Shown in pieces: positions 7,772 through 16,429 of a stretch of 64,000 nt of DNA (the stretch's first letter is position 1; each line of letters starts with the position of its first letter). The notes beneath the pieces were generated by a model. That model did not search any database. It was not told where the DNA came from and saw only the letters and a program-made list of their open reading frames with translations. Made by a program: the position numbers and the translations under genes. Source of the stretch: Micromonospora sp. WMMD980 (GTDB lineage Bacteria; Actinomycetota; Actinomycetes; Mycobacteriales; Micromonosporaceae); contig NZ_JARUBE010000003.1 in NCBI RefSeq assembly GCF_029626035.1, forward strand, positions 5,022,001-5,086,000, written 5' to 3'.

Positions 7772-9601
7772 ATGGGCGAGCACGAGGTTCCGGCGGAGAC
7801 GGTCCACCCGGGATCCACGTCCGACCCCGTCGGTGACGTCGACGAGCGCCCGGCGGCGCCGGTGGCCGTGGCACGGGCCCGGGTCAGCGTGGCCGGCTCG
7901 GCCGTGCCGCCGCCGGCCGGCGCGGAGCTTCCCGGGCCGCCCGCCACCGCCACCACCTACCGGGCCGGCGCCCCGGCGGAGGCCGCGCCGCCGCTCGACC
8001 GACGGCGCCCCGGAGCGACCGTCCCGCCGTCCAGTTGGTCCGCCTTCGCGGCCGCCGACCGCCCGGTCCCGGCCGCCGACACCGACCGGCCGCCGCGCGA
8101 CGCCGCCCCGGCCGCCGGCCTGACACCCGATCCCGCGCCGGCCGCCGACCTCGCGACGCACCCCGCCGCACAGAGCGCCGACGACCGGTCGACCCGCCCC
8201 GCCCACGACGCCGACCCTCCGACGCCCGGCTCGGCACCGGCGGGCGACCTCGCGGCAACCCGTCCCGCGCCCGCCGGCCTCCTGGCGTCCCCGCCGGACT
8301 CGGCCGCCCCGGGCGCCATGGCCGAGGCGAGCACCGGACCGGACACGGCCGTCCCGGGCACCGCGGTGCCCGCCCCGACCACCCCGGATGCTGCCAGCCC
8401 GCGTCCCGACACCCCGGACCCGGCCACCCCGAGCGCGGCCGACCCGGTCCCGGCGGCGTCCGCCCTCGCCGCGCCGACGTCCGCCGCACCGACGCCGACG
8501 TCCGCCGCACCGACTCCGACGTCCGCCCCACCGACTCCGACGTCCGCCGCACCGACCCCGGCGTCCGCGTCCACCGGCGACGCCACCGACCCGCCGGCCA
8601 CCGGCCTCGACTCCGCCGGCGACGGCTCGCCAGTCGTCGCGCCGACGCCCCGGATCGCCGGCTCCGCCCAGGTGCCCGCGCAGCGGGTGCCGGACGATCC
8701 GTCGGCAGGCGACGCCCGGGACGACAGGTTCGCCGGACGACCCCCCTCCGCGCCGCGCACCGACCCGCCGGCGGCCCGGGCGAGCGCCTCGGTGCCGGGC
8801 CTGAGCCGGGCATCCGCCGACGAGATCGCGGCCTCGGTGGCGGCCGCTCCCGCCGCCGCGAAGGTCTATCGCGCCGGGCCGGTCAACCCGGAGCCGCCGG
8901 AGCCCGCCCAGCCGCCGGAGCCGGCGCAGCCGCCGACGCCGCACGGTCCCGAGCCCGAGCCGGCACCGACCCCGGTCCCCGGCCCGACGCCACCGTCGCC
9001 GGCCCCGCCCGGCCCCGAGCCGGAGCCACCGCTGCGCCCGACCCCGCCGGTGCCCGGACCGCCCGCACCACCGCCGGGCCCGCTGGTGCCCCCGCCGCCC
9101 GCGCCGCCGGGTCCGATGCCCGCGCCGCCGTTCCCACCGCCGCCGGCGATGGCCGGCGCCGTCGGGACGCCGCCGGCCTGGTCCGGCACGTACACGTCGC
9201 CGTCGGCGGCCGCGCCCCCGCCGCCCCTGGTGCCGGCACCGGCGCTGCCGACCTGGCCGCCGCCGGCCGCTCCGGCCCGTGGTGCCGAGGCCACCCGTCC
9301 GGTACGTCCGCAGCCGGGCAGCCAGGACCTCGCCGGCACCGCGTACGGCGGCACCGAGGGCCCGGGCTTCGCCACCGTCTCGTTCCCCCAGGGCAGCCCG
9401 ACGGAGAACTCGGGTTCGCTGACCGGCCACATCCTGGCCCAGGGGTGGTCCGAGGACGCACCGACCGCCCGCGCCAGCAACACCAAGGTCATCGTCGTGC
9501 TGGCCGTCGCGCTGACGGCGCTGATCGCCATCAGTCTGCTCGTGGTCTTCCTGGCCAACGACGCGTTGAGCGGGCTGACCGGCTCGATGCTGGCGCGCTG
9601 A
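7772..9601 (+). CDS. Proline-rich, single-pass membrane protein of unknown function
   Basis: A 609-residue protein. About 550 residues are disordered and dominated by Pro, Ala, Asp and Thr, with short PTSAAPTP-like repeats near 245-270 and PPEPAQPPEP repeats near 370-400. One membrane segment follows close to the C-terminus (TKVIVVLAVALTALIAISLL). The outside tail is short. GGAGG stands 6 nt before ATG 7772; a GTG at 7754 is the alternative. It lies 110 bp after the NlpC/P60 gene on the same strand. The architecture, a long cytoplasmic Pro-rich arm on a C-terminal anchor, suits a scaffold or envelope-associated protein. I recognise no domain. Confidence 0.75.
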   Translation: MGEHEVPAETVHPGSTSDPVGDVDERPAAPVAVARARVSVAGSAVPPPAGAELPGPPATATTYRAGAPAEAAPPLDRRRPGATVPPSSWSAFAAADRPVPAADTDRPPRDAAPAAGLTPDPAPAADLATHPAAQSADDRSTRPAHDADPPTPGSAPAGDLAATRPAPAGLLASPPDSAAPGAMAEASTGPDTAVPGTAVPAPTTPDAASPRPDTPDPATPSAADPVPAASALAAPTSAAPTPTSAAPTPTSAPPTPTSAAPTPASASTGDATDPPATGLDSAGDGSPVVAPTPRIAGSAQVPAQRVPDDPSAGDARDDRFAGRPPSAPRTDPPAARASASVPGLSRASADEIAASVAAAPAAAKVYRAGPVNPEPPEPAQPPEPAQPPTPHGPEPEPAPTPVPGPTPPSPAPPGPEPEPPLRPTPPVPGPPAPPPGPLVPPPPAPPGPMPAPPFPPPPAMAGAVGTPPAWSGTYTSPSAAAPPPPLVPAPALPTWPPPAAPARGAEATRPVRPQPGSQDLAGTAYGGTEGPGFATVSFPQGSPTENSGSLTGHILAQGWSEDAPTARASNTKVIVVLAVALTALIAISLLVVFLANDALSGLTGSMLAR

Positions 9602-9787
9602 CGGGGTGAGCCCGCCCACTACGGCCGCGCGGTGCGGTGGCCGTGTCGGCGGATCGCCGTACACTTGTCGGGATCACTGACCCGGCGCGCCGACTGCGCG
9701 CCCATGGGCGATCTTGCGGGCGATTCGACGGCGTAACGGCGCCGCGGCGGGCCATCGCGAAGATGCGCCCCGCTCGAAAGGCATTTC

Positions 9788-11911
9788 TTGACCACCTTCG
9801 CTGCCTCCGGCACGTCCCCGTCCGTCGACCCGACCCTCGACACCACCGACTTCACCTCGCTCGGCCTGCCCGGGCCGCTGGTCGAGGCGCTCACCCGGCA
9901 GGGCATCACCACTCCCTTCGAGATCCAGCGGGCCACCCTGCCGGACGCGCTCGCCGGACGCGACGTGCTCGGCCGGGGCCAGACCGGCTCGGGCAAGACG
10001 CTCGCCTTCGGCCTGGCGGTGCTCGGCCGGCTCGCCGAGCGCAACCGGGCCCGGCCGCTGCACCCCCGCGCCCTGATCCTGGTCCCCACACGTGAGCTGG
10101 CCATGCAGGTCAACGACGCGCTGGTGCCGCTCGGCAAGTCGATCGGCATCTTCCTGAAGACCGCGGTCGGCGGCGTGCCCTACGACCGGCAGATCGACGC
10201 GCTGCGCCGGGGTGTGGAGATCGTGGTGGCCACCCCGGGCCGGCTCGGCGACCTGATCACGCGCGGCGTCTGCCGGCTCGACGACGTCGAGGTCACGGTG
10301 CTCGACGAGGCCGACCAGATGGCCGACATGGGCTTCCTGCCCGAGGTCACCGAGCTGCTGGCGAAGACGCCCACGGACGCCCAGCGGCTGCTCTTCTCGG
10401 CCACTCTGGACAACGACGTCGACGCGCTGGTCAAGCGGTTCATGACCGATCCGGTCACCCACTCGACCGCGCCGGCCACGGCGGCGGTGTCCACCATGGA
10501 CCATCACATGCTGCTGATCCCACCGCACGACAAGTTCGCGGTCACCGCGTCCATCGCCGCCCGGGACGGCCGCACGATGGTCTTCGCCCGCACGCAGCTG
10601 GGCGTCGACCGGTTGGTCGAGCAGCTCACCGCCGTCGGCGTCCGGGCCGGCGGCCTGCACGGCGGCAAGACCCAGCGGATGCGCACCAGGACGCTCGCCG
10701 AGTTCCGTGAGGGGCGGATGAACGTGCTTGTCGCCACCGACGTGGCGGCCCGCGGCATCCACGTCGACGGGGTCTCGCTGGTGCTGCACGTGGACCCGCC
10801 GAAGGACCCGAAGGACTACCTGCACCGGGCCGGCCGCACCGCCCGCGCCGGCGAGTCCGGCGCGGTCGCCACGCTGGTCCTGCCGAAGCAGCGCCGGACC
10901 ACGCTCGCCATGCTGGAGAAGGCGGGCGTCGAGCCGTCCCAGGCGCGGGTCCGCGCCGGTGACGAGGCGCTGGCCGAGCTGACCGGCGCGCGCGAGCCGA
11001 GCGGCGTACCGGTCCGCGAGGAGCCGGAGGCCCGCCGTGCCGGCCCTCGCCGCTTCGGCGACCGGGACGGTCGTGGCTTCGACCGTGGTGGCCGGAGTTT
11101 CGACGGCCGCGGCGAGCGGAGTTTCCGCGACCGGCCCACGGGCGAGCGCGGCGGGTTCCGTGACCGGCCCGCCGGCGAGCGCGGCTTCCGGGACCGGCCG
11201 ACCGGCGAGCGCGGTGGCTACGGCGACCGCCCGGCGGGTGAGCGACGCTACGGCGACCGACCCGCCGGGGAGCGGGGCCACGGCGACCGGTTCGGCGGCG
11301 AGCGGCGCTTCGAGCGGCCCGAGGCCCGCGACGACAGGCGCTTCGGCGAGCGGCGCTCCGACGACCGGGGTGACCGGTTCGGCGGTCGCCCGGCCGGCGA
11401 CAGGCGTTTCGGCGAGCGCGCGGAGCACGGCCGGGCCGGCGGCGACCGGTCGTTCGACCGGAGCCGCCCGGTGGGCGAGCGCGGCTACGACCGGGACGCC
11501 CGGCGGCAGGACGACCGACCGGCCGGCGGGCGCGGTTTCGGCGACCGCCGGCACGACGACCGCCCGCAGGGCGAGCGACGCTTCGGCGACCGGGACAGCC
11601 AGAGCGAGCGGCGCTTCGGCGACCGGGACAGCCAGAGCGGGCGACGCTTCGGCGACCGGGACAGCCGGGGCGAGCGTGGGTTCGCCGACCGCGACGGCCA
11701 GGGCGAGCGGCGCTTCGGCGACCGGGACGGCCGGGGTGAGCGGCGCTTCGGCGACCGGGACGGCCGGGGTGAGCGGCGCTTCGGCGACCGGGGCGACGTC
11801 CGCCCGGCGGAGCGCCGGGGCGGGTTCCGCACCGAGGGGCGGGGGCGCGACGACCGGCCCCGCGACGACCGGCGCGGTTTCGGCGGGCGCCCGCCGGTCC
11901 GTACCCACTGA
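9788..11911 (+). CDS. DEAD-box RNA helicase with long repetitive RG/D-rich tail
   Basis: An ATP-dependent RNA helicase of 707 residues. The Q motif (GITTPFEIQ, 39-47), Walker A GQTGSGKT (64-71), DEAD (173-176), SAT (LLFSATLD) and motif VI HRAGRTARAG are all present. From about residue 410 the protein becomes a low-complexity tail of GERRFGDRDGR- and DRPAGERG-type repeats, probably an RNA-binding, phase-separating arm. The start is TTG 9788 behind GAAAGG; the frame matches the helicase N-terminus and no ATG is better placed. A possible -10 (TACACT, 9660-9665) would give a leader of about 115 nt, as often seen for cold-inducible helicases. Its usual role is ribosome assembly and mRNA unwinding at low temperature. 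Confidence 0.93.
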   Translation: MTTFAASGTSPSVDPTLDTTDFTSLGLPGPLVEALTRQGITTPFEIQRATLPDALAGRDVLGRGQTGSGKTLAFGLAVLGRLAERNRARPLHPRALILVPTRELAMQVNDALVPLGKSIGIFLKTAVGGVPYDRQIDALRRGVEIVVATPGRLGDLITRGVCRLDDVEVTVLDEADQMADMGFLPEVTELLAKTPTDAQRLLFSATLDNDVDALVKRFMTDPVTHSTAPATAAVSTMDHHMLLIPPHDKFAVTASIAARDGRTMVFARTQLGVDRLVEQLTAVGVRAGGLHGGKTQRMRTRTLAEFREGRMNVLVATDVAARGIHVDGVSLVLHVDPPKDPKDYLHRAGRTARAGESGAVATLVLPKQRRTTLAMLEKAGVEPSQARVRAGDEALAELTGAREPSGVPVREEPEARRAGPRRFGDRDGRGFDRGGRSFDGRGERSFRDRPTGERGGFRDRPAGERGFRDRPTGERGGYGDRPAGERRYGDRPAGERGHGDRFGGERRFERPEARDDRRFGERRSDDRGDRFGGRPAGDRRFGERAEHGRAGGDRSFDRSRPVGERGYDRDARRQDDRPAGGRGFGDRRHDDRPQGERRFGDRDSQSERRFGDRDSQSGRRFGDRDSRGERGFADRDGQGERRFGDRDGRGERRFGDRDGRGERRFGDRGDVRPAERRGGFRTEGRGRDDRPRDDRRGFGGRPPVRTH
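11095..11810 (+). repeat. Degenerate tandem repeats coding the helicase tail
   Basis: Units of roughly 24-33 bp encode GERRFGDRD-like peptides, with near-identical copies at 11575-11790 (GGCGACCGGGACGGCCGG is shared). The repeat is in frame throughout, so copy-number change would lengthen or shorten the tail without a frameshift. Confidence 0.8.
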
Positions 11912-12020
11912 TCCGGGATCGTCGGAGACCACCTGACGAACGCCGCCGTCGAGCACCCGCTCGGCGGCGGCGTTCGCGCATCCGCTGCCGGTGGCCGTCG
12001 GCTCGCGTAACGTGCGGTCC

Positions 12021-12641
12021 ATGCCGAAGTCGCTCTTCTGGACCAGGACCGACACCGCCGGCTCCGAGCACGTGGTGCTCGACGACCGCGAGGGGCTGAC
12101 CGCGCAGGGCGTGGCGCTGGCGGTCGACCCGATTCCCTACACCTGCCGCTACCGCCTGACGATCGCGCGGGACTGGTCGACCAATCGGTTGGAGGTCGAC
12201 GCGGACGGCGCCGGCTGGGCGCGGAGCGTACGCCTGGAGCGCGGTCGGGACGGGTGGCGCGTGCGTACCGGTGAGGAGGGTGACCTGGACGCGGCGTTGC
12301 GCGCGGCCGGGCATCCGCCGGCGGGCCTGCCCGGCACGGACGACCCGGACCGGCTGGCCGAGGCGCTCGACGTCGACCTGGGCGGCTCCCCGCTGACCAA
12401 CACGCTGCCGATCCGCCGGATCGGGCTGGGCCGGCTCCCGGCCGACCTCGCGACGAGCGTGGCGGTCGCGTGGGTGCTGCTGCCGGGCCTGTCCGTGGTG
12501 CCGGCCGAGCAGGTCTACACCTCGCTCGGCCCGGGTCGGGTCCGCTTCGCCAGCGGCACCTTCAGCGCCGACCTCCAGGTCGACCCGGACGGTTTCGTGG
12601 TGCGCTACCCGGGGCTGGCCGAGCGGGTCGAGGACCGCTGA
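12021..12641 (+). CDS. Putative glycolipid-binding domain protein
   Basis: A 206-residue soluble protein with the pattern of the putative glycolipid-binding family (PF06475-like): FWTRTDTAGSEHV, then CRYRLTIARDWSTNRLEV, and PLTNTLPIRRIGL, ending with FSADLQVDPDGFVVRYPGL. There is no signal peptide, so it is cytosolic. The start at ATG 12021 is supported by a TAACGT box at 12008-12013 exactly 7 nt upstream, and by the lack of a Shine-Dalgarno, which points to a leaderless mRNA. It is convergent with the PLP enzyme (3-bp gap). The family role is not established beyond structural similarity to a mycobacterial glycolipid-binding protein. Confidence 0.82.
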   Translation: MPKSLFWTRTDTAGSEHVVLDDREGLTAQGVALAVDPIPYTCRYRLTIARDWSTNRLEVDADGAGWARSVRLERGRDGWRVRTGEEGDLDAALRAAGHPPAGLPGTDDPDRLAEALDVDLGGSPLTNTLPIRRIGLGRLPADLATSVAVAWVLLPGLSVVPAEQVYTSLGPGRVRFASGTFSADLQVDPDGFVVRYPGLAERVEDR

Positions 12642-12645
12642 GCGC

Positions 12646-13737
12646 TCAGGTCGGCCAGGCGCCGTCGGTCAGGAACCGGTCGACGGCGGCGCGGTACGGG
12701 GCGAGGTCGAGTCCCTGCGCGGCCACCCACTCGTCGGAGTAGTAGGTGTCGGCGTAGCGGTCGCCCGGGTCGCAGATCAGGGTGACCACCGAACCGGTGC
12801 GGCCGGCTTCGCGCATCTCCGCGATCAGCCCGAACGCGCCCCAGAGGTTGGTGCCGGTGGAGCCGCCCACCCGGCGGCCGAGCACCGCCGAGCCGGCCCG
12901 CATCGCGGCCAGCGACGCCGCGTCCGGCACCTGCACCATCCGGTCCACCACGCTGGGCAGGAAGGACGGTTCGACGCCGGGCCGGCCGATGCCCTCGATC
13001 CGGGAGCCACGATCGGTGCGGACCGACCAGTCACCGGCCTGCCAGGCCGGGTAGAACGCGGAGTTCTCCGGGTCGACCACGCACAGCTTGGTGGGTAGCC
13101 GGCGGTAGCGGGCGTACCGGCCGATGGTGGCGCTGGTGCCGCCGGTGCCCGCACCCACCACGACCCAGGCCGGCACCGGGTGCCGCTCCAGCGCGAGCTG
13201 GGCGTAGATCGACTCGGCGATGTTGTTGTTGCCCCGCCAGTCGGTGGCCCGCTCCGCGTAGGTGAACTGGTCCATGTAGTGCCCACCGGTGTCCTCGGCC
13301 AGCCAGCGCGCCTCGATCACCACCTTGGCCGGGTCCTCGACCAGGTGGCAGCGCCCGCCCTGGAACTCGATCTGGGCGATCTTCTCGGGCGAGGTGGAGG
13401 CGGGCATGACGGCGATGAACGGCAGCCCGAGCATCCGCGCGAAATACGCCTCACTGACCGCCGTCGACCCGGACGACGCCTCGACGACGGTGGTGTCGCG
13501 GCCGATCCAGCCGTTGCACAGGCCGTAGAGGAACAGTGATCGGGCCAGCCGGTGCTTGAGCGAGCCGGTCGGGTGCACCGACTCGTCCTTGAGGTAGAGG
13601 TCGATCCCCCACGCCCGAGGCAGCGGGAAGGGCAGCAGGTGGGTGTCGGCGGAGCGGTTGGCGTCCGCCTCGACCGTGGCGATCGCCTCGGTCAGCCAGC
13701 GCCGGCCGGCCTCGTCACACCGGTCGAGATGAGTCAC
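12646..13737 (-). CDS. PLP-dependent cysteine synthase-family enzyme, Cds1-like L-cysteine desulfhydrase
   Basis: A 363-residue fold-type II PLP enzyme. Lys61 in [11 protein letters not shown] is the Schiff-base lysine, SSGSTAVSE is the substrate loop, and [17 protein letters not shown] binds the cofactor phosphate. The N-terminal region and the C-terminal [12 protein letters not shown] resemble actinobacterial Cds1 (the mycobacterial Rv3684 group), which releases H2S from cysteine, more than CysK or CysM. That sub-assignment is from memory. The start is GTG 13737, with a TAACGT box 7 nt upstream (13750-13745), so probably leaderless. That -10 overlaps the stop codon of the upstream SDR gene. 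Confidence 0.82.
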   Translation of the reverse strand: MTHLDRCDEAGRRWLTEAIATVEADANRSADTHLLPFPLPRAWGIDLYLKDESVHPTGSLKHRLARSLFLYGLCNGWIGRDTTVVEASSGSTAVSEAYFARMLGLPFIAVMPASTSPEKIAQIEFQGGRCHLVEDPAKVVIEARWLAEDTGGHYMDQFTYAERATDWRGNNNIAESIYAQLALERHPVPAWVVVGAGTGGTSATIGRYARYRRLPTKLCVVDPENSAFYPAWQAGDWSVRTDRGSRIEGIGRPGVEPSFLPSVVDRMVQVPDAASLAAMRAGSAVLGRRVGGSTGTNLWGAFGLIAEMREAGRTGSVVTLICDPGDRYADTYYSDEWVAAQGLDLAPYRAAVDRFLTDGAWPT

Positions 13738-13747
13738 GCCGGCAACG

Positions 13748-14590
13748 TTACAAGCGAGGTGGGCTCGCGTCCGGCCGGACCCGGCGGGCCTGCCGGCGCT
13801 GCCCGGCCCGCCCGGCGGCCCGCACCGCCGGGGTCAGGGCCAGGGCGAGCCGGGGGTACGCGTCGAGCAGCCGCACCTGCGCGCCGCGCCAACGCGGCAG
13901 GCTGACCACCGGGCGGGGGCGGCGGGCGAGGCGTACCGCCCGGGCGGCGACCCGCTCGGGCGTGAGCAGCGACCCGGTGAAGGAGGCCAACGCGCCGGGG
14001 TCGTCGAGCTTGTCGTGCAGCATCGGCGTCCAGATCCCGTCCGGGCACAGGCAAGACACGTGTACGCCCCGGACGCCGGCCATCCGCAGGTCGCTCAGCG
14101 TGCCGAGACTGAACGCCAGCAGCGCGTGCTTGCTGGCCGCGTAGACGGTCTCGCCGGGCGCGGCGATCAGCCCGGCCAGCGAGACGACGTTGAGCACGTG
14201 CCCGTGGCCCTGCTCCCGCATCACCGCCACGGCGGCCAGCGTGCCGTTCATCGCGCCGAGCGCGTTGACCTCCACCACCCGGCGTCGGGTCGGCGCGTCG
14301 TGCCCCCAGGCGGGGCCGGTGACCAGGATGCCGGCGTTGTTCACCCAGAGCCCGAGCCCGTCCGGCGCGCCGCCCGCCTCGGCGGCCACCGCGGCGCAGG
14401 CGGCCTCGTCACGAACGTCGAGGGGTCGGGACCAGCCGCCCAGCGGCCCGGCGGCGTCGGCGGCCGCCGCGGCGTCGACGTCGGTCAGCAGCACCCGCCA
14501 GCCGTCGGCGTGCAGCGCGGCGGCGAGCGCGCGGCCCAGCCCGCCGGCCGCCCCGGTCACCACGGCGGCACCCCGCCTCGAGGTCGTCAT
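13748..14590 (-). CDS. Short-chain dehydrogenase/reductase
   Basis: A classical SDR of 280 residues: cofactor motif TGAAGGLG (12-19), NNAG (84-87), and the triad Ser137, Tyr150, Lys154 (YAASK). Asp at the end of beta-2 (LLTDVD) suggests NAD(H) preference. After residue 220 the tail is unusually Arg-rich ([16 protein letters not shown]) and may be partly disordered. A TAGCGT box 6 nt before ATG 14590 (14602-14597), with no Shine-Dalgarno, suggests a leaderless transcript. The substrate cannot be read from the sequence. Confidence 0.88.
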   Translation of the reverse strand: MTTSRRGAAVVTGAAGGLGRALAAALHADGWRVLLTDVDAAAAADAAGPLGGWSRPLDVRDEAACAAVAAEAGGAPDGLGLWVNNAGILVTGPAWGHDAPTRRRVVEVNALGAMNGTLAAVAVMREQGHGHVLNVVSLAGLIAAPGETVYAASKHALLAFSLGTLSDLRMAGVRGVHVSCLCPDGIWTPMLHDKLDDPGALASFTGSLLTPERVAARAVRLARRPRPVVSLPRWRGAQVRLLDAYPRLALALTPAVRAAGRAGQRRQARRVRPDASPPRL

Positions 14591-14629
14591 CGGCGCACGC
14601 TAACCGCCCGGACCGGGATCCGGCCAGGG

Positions 14630-15088
14630 TCAGGCGGTCGGGGGTTCGAGCGGCTGCGGGCGGTTCTCCCACTTGGTCGACAGGGCGATGCCGGTGCGGG
14701 TGGACGCGACCCCCGGCGTGCGGTTGAGCCGCACGATCAGCTGCTCCAGCTCGGCGATGGTGCCCACCCGCGCCTTGAGCAGGAAGGACTCGACCCCGGC
14801 CATGAAGTAGCAGGACTCGATCTCGGGGATCAGGCGGAACGCCTCCAGCACGTCGTCGGTGTCCGCGTCGGAGTCCTCCACGATGCCGATCAGCGCGGTG
14901 ACGCCGAGCCCGATCGCCTCCGGCTCGATCTCGGCCCGGTAGGCGCGGATCACCCCACCGGACTCCAGCTTGCCGACCCGCTCGTGCACGGCGGGGGCGG
15001 AGAGGCCGACCTGCCGGGCCAGCTCGGCGTAGGACAGGCGGGCGTTTCCGCGCAGCAGTTCCACGAGGCTCAGGTCGATCGTGTCCAC
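14630..15088 (-). CDS. Lrp/AsnC-family transcriptional regulator
   Basis: A 152-residue regulator with an N-terminal winged helix (IDLSLVELLRGNARLSYAELARQVGLSAPAVHERV) and a C-terminal RAM effector domain (IPEIESCYFMAGVESFLLK). GTG 15088 is preferred: it gives the family's normal length, and a TAGGGT box lies 8 nt before it (15102-15097). An upstream ATG at 15145 has no Shine-Dalgarno and would add 19 non-conserved residues. Lrp proteins bind amino acids and often control amino-acid metabolism, so the Cds1-like cysteine enzyme two genes away is a plausible target. Confidence 0.88.
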   Translation of the reverse strand: MDTIDLSLVELLRGNARLSYAELARQVGLSAPAVHERVGKLESGGVIRAYRAEIEPEAIGLGVTALIGIVEDSDADTDDVLEAFRLIPEIESCYFMAGVESFLLKARVGTIAELEQLIVRLNRTPGVASTRTGIALSTKWENRPQPLEPPTA

Positions 15089-15357
15089 GGAGAGTGACCC
15101 TATCGGTTTGGGCGTGACCGGACGTGGTCGGCACCCGTTGAACATGACGTCACGTCGCCATTCACAAACGCGCGGTCACGGGGGTTCTACGCCGGTACCA
15201 TTTACTAACTTTCCCACTGTGTGCGTTTTTCGCGTTTGGCGGACACGCCCGGTCGCTGGTGCTGTAATTGCCATACGTCCCTCATGACGGCTCTGGGCTC
15301 GCACCGGCCGGGGGCAGTGTGTTCAGCCGGGGGCTTCGTCGACGCGAGGAGGGGGCT

Positions 15358-15624
15358 GTGGACACTGGAGATCGCCTGCTGACACCGGGTGAGGTCGCTG
15401 CGCTGTTTCGGGTTGACCCGAAGACCGTGACCAGATGGGCAGCGGCCGGCCGGATCGGCAGCATCCGGACTCCAGGCGGGCATCGCCGGTTTCGGGAATC
15501 CGAGGTGCGGGCCCTGCTAGAGGGGGAGGGCATGCTGGACGAGGCGGAGGACATGGGAAAGGCCCGCAACGTGGGCCCTACCGCCTCGACCGGACCCGGC
15601 CCGGCGAACGCCGGCATGTACTGA
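15358..15624 (+). CDS. bldC: BldC-like MerR-type developmental regulator
   Basis: An 88-residue DNA-binding protein with LLTPGEVAALFRVDPKTVTRWA followed by RTPGGHRRFRESEVRALL, the winged helix-turn-helix of Streptomyces BldC. BldC binds direct repeats cooperatively and represses sporulation genes during growth. The C-terminal tail differs from Streptomyces. GTG 15358 is behind GAGGAGGGGG. The 270 bp between this gene and the divergent Lrp gene hold no other ORF, and are AT-richer around 15195-15230 (TTTACTAACTTTCCC), as expected for a promoter region. Confidence 0.92.
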   Translation: MDTGDRLLTPGEVAALFRVDPKTVTRWAAAGRIGSIRTPGGHRRFRESEVRALLEGEGMLDEAEDMGKARNVGPTASTGPGPANAGMY

Positions 15625-15673
15625 AGCGATCGGGGCGCGGTCGGGCCGGTCGGCCGGGCCGCGCCCCGACCGG

Positions 15674-16327
15674 TCACGGGCCGTCCGGGGCGTCGGCGTC
15701 CCGGCGGGCCGCGGCCAGCTCACCCGACCAGCGCCGGAACAACGTGTGTGGGACGCCGAGCGCGTCGAGCACCTTGCCGGCCACGAAGTCGACAAGCTGC
15801 CCGGCGGAGGCCGCCGCCCCGGCGCCGTAGAAGCCCGGGCTGGCCGGCAGCACCACCGCGCCGGCGTCGTGCAAGGCGATGAGATGCTCCAGGTGGCTGC
15901 GGGTCACCGGCGTCTCCCGGGGCACCATCACGACCGGCCGACGTTCCTTGAGGTTCACCTCGGCGGCGCGTTGCAGCAGGTCCTTGGAGAGTCCGATGGC
16001 GATGCCGGCGCAGGCCGCGGTGCTGGCGGGCACGACCACCATCCCGCGCACCGGGTAGGAGCCGCTGCTGGGGCCGGCCGCCAGGTCGCCGGCGGGCCAG
16101 TGCCGCAGGTCCGCCCCGGCCAGGTCCCGGTCGAGCCAGGCGGCCAGGTCCGCGGCCCAGTGCGCGTCCCGGAACGGCCGGCCGGTCTCGTCGAGGACGG
16201 TCAGCCGGGCGGCCCGGGAGACGATCAGGTCCACCGGCTGGCCGGCGTCGAGCAGGCCGCGGACGACCGCCGCCGCGTACGGGGTTCCGGAGGCGCCGGA
16301 GACGCCGACCACCCATGGTTCGCGCAT
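15674..16327 (-). CDS. mqnM: UbiX-type flavin prenyltransferase of the futalosine pathway
   Basis: A 217-residue flavoprotein that prenylates FMN to make the prFMN cofactor needed by UbiD-type decarboxylases. It shows the Rossmann-like start VVGVSGASGTPYAAAV, the GMVVVPASTAACAGIAIGLSKDLLQRAA segment, and ERRPVVMVPRETPVT, all typical of UbiX/Pad1. Its partner would be the UbiD-type enzyme at 18320-19780, which decarboxylates prenylated 6-naphthoate in menaquinone synthesis. The start is ATG 16327. It is separated from the UbiA/UbiD pair by the oppositely oriented terpene synthase. Confidence 0.9.
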   Translation of the reverse strand: MREPWVVGVSGASGTPYAAAVVRGLLDAGQPVDLIVSRAARLTVLDETGRPFRDAHWAADLAAWLDRDLAGADLRHWPAGDLAAGPSSGSYPVRGMVVVPASTAACAGIAIGLSKDLLQRAAEVNLKERRPVVMVPRETPVTRSHLEHLIALHDAGAVVLPASPGFYGAGAAASAGQLVDFVAGKVLDALGVPHTLFRRWSGELAAARRDADAPDGP

Positions 16328-16429
16328 GCCGTCAAGCCTGCCAGGCCAAATGTCCGACGGGTCGACGGGGCTTCCCGGGCCGTGGGATTCTTCTGTCCGG
16401 CGATCCCCCGTTACGGAAGGGCCCCGGTG

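Noticed and set aside
7067..9664. An 865-codon minus-strand frame across the proline-rich gene.
   Set aside because: It is almost entirely Arg/Gly, the antisense image of Pro/Ala codons, and has no Shine-Dalgarno or domain.
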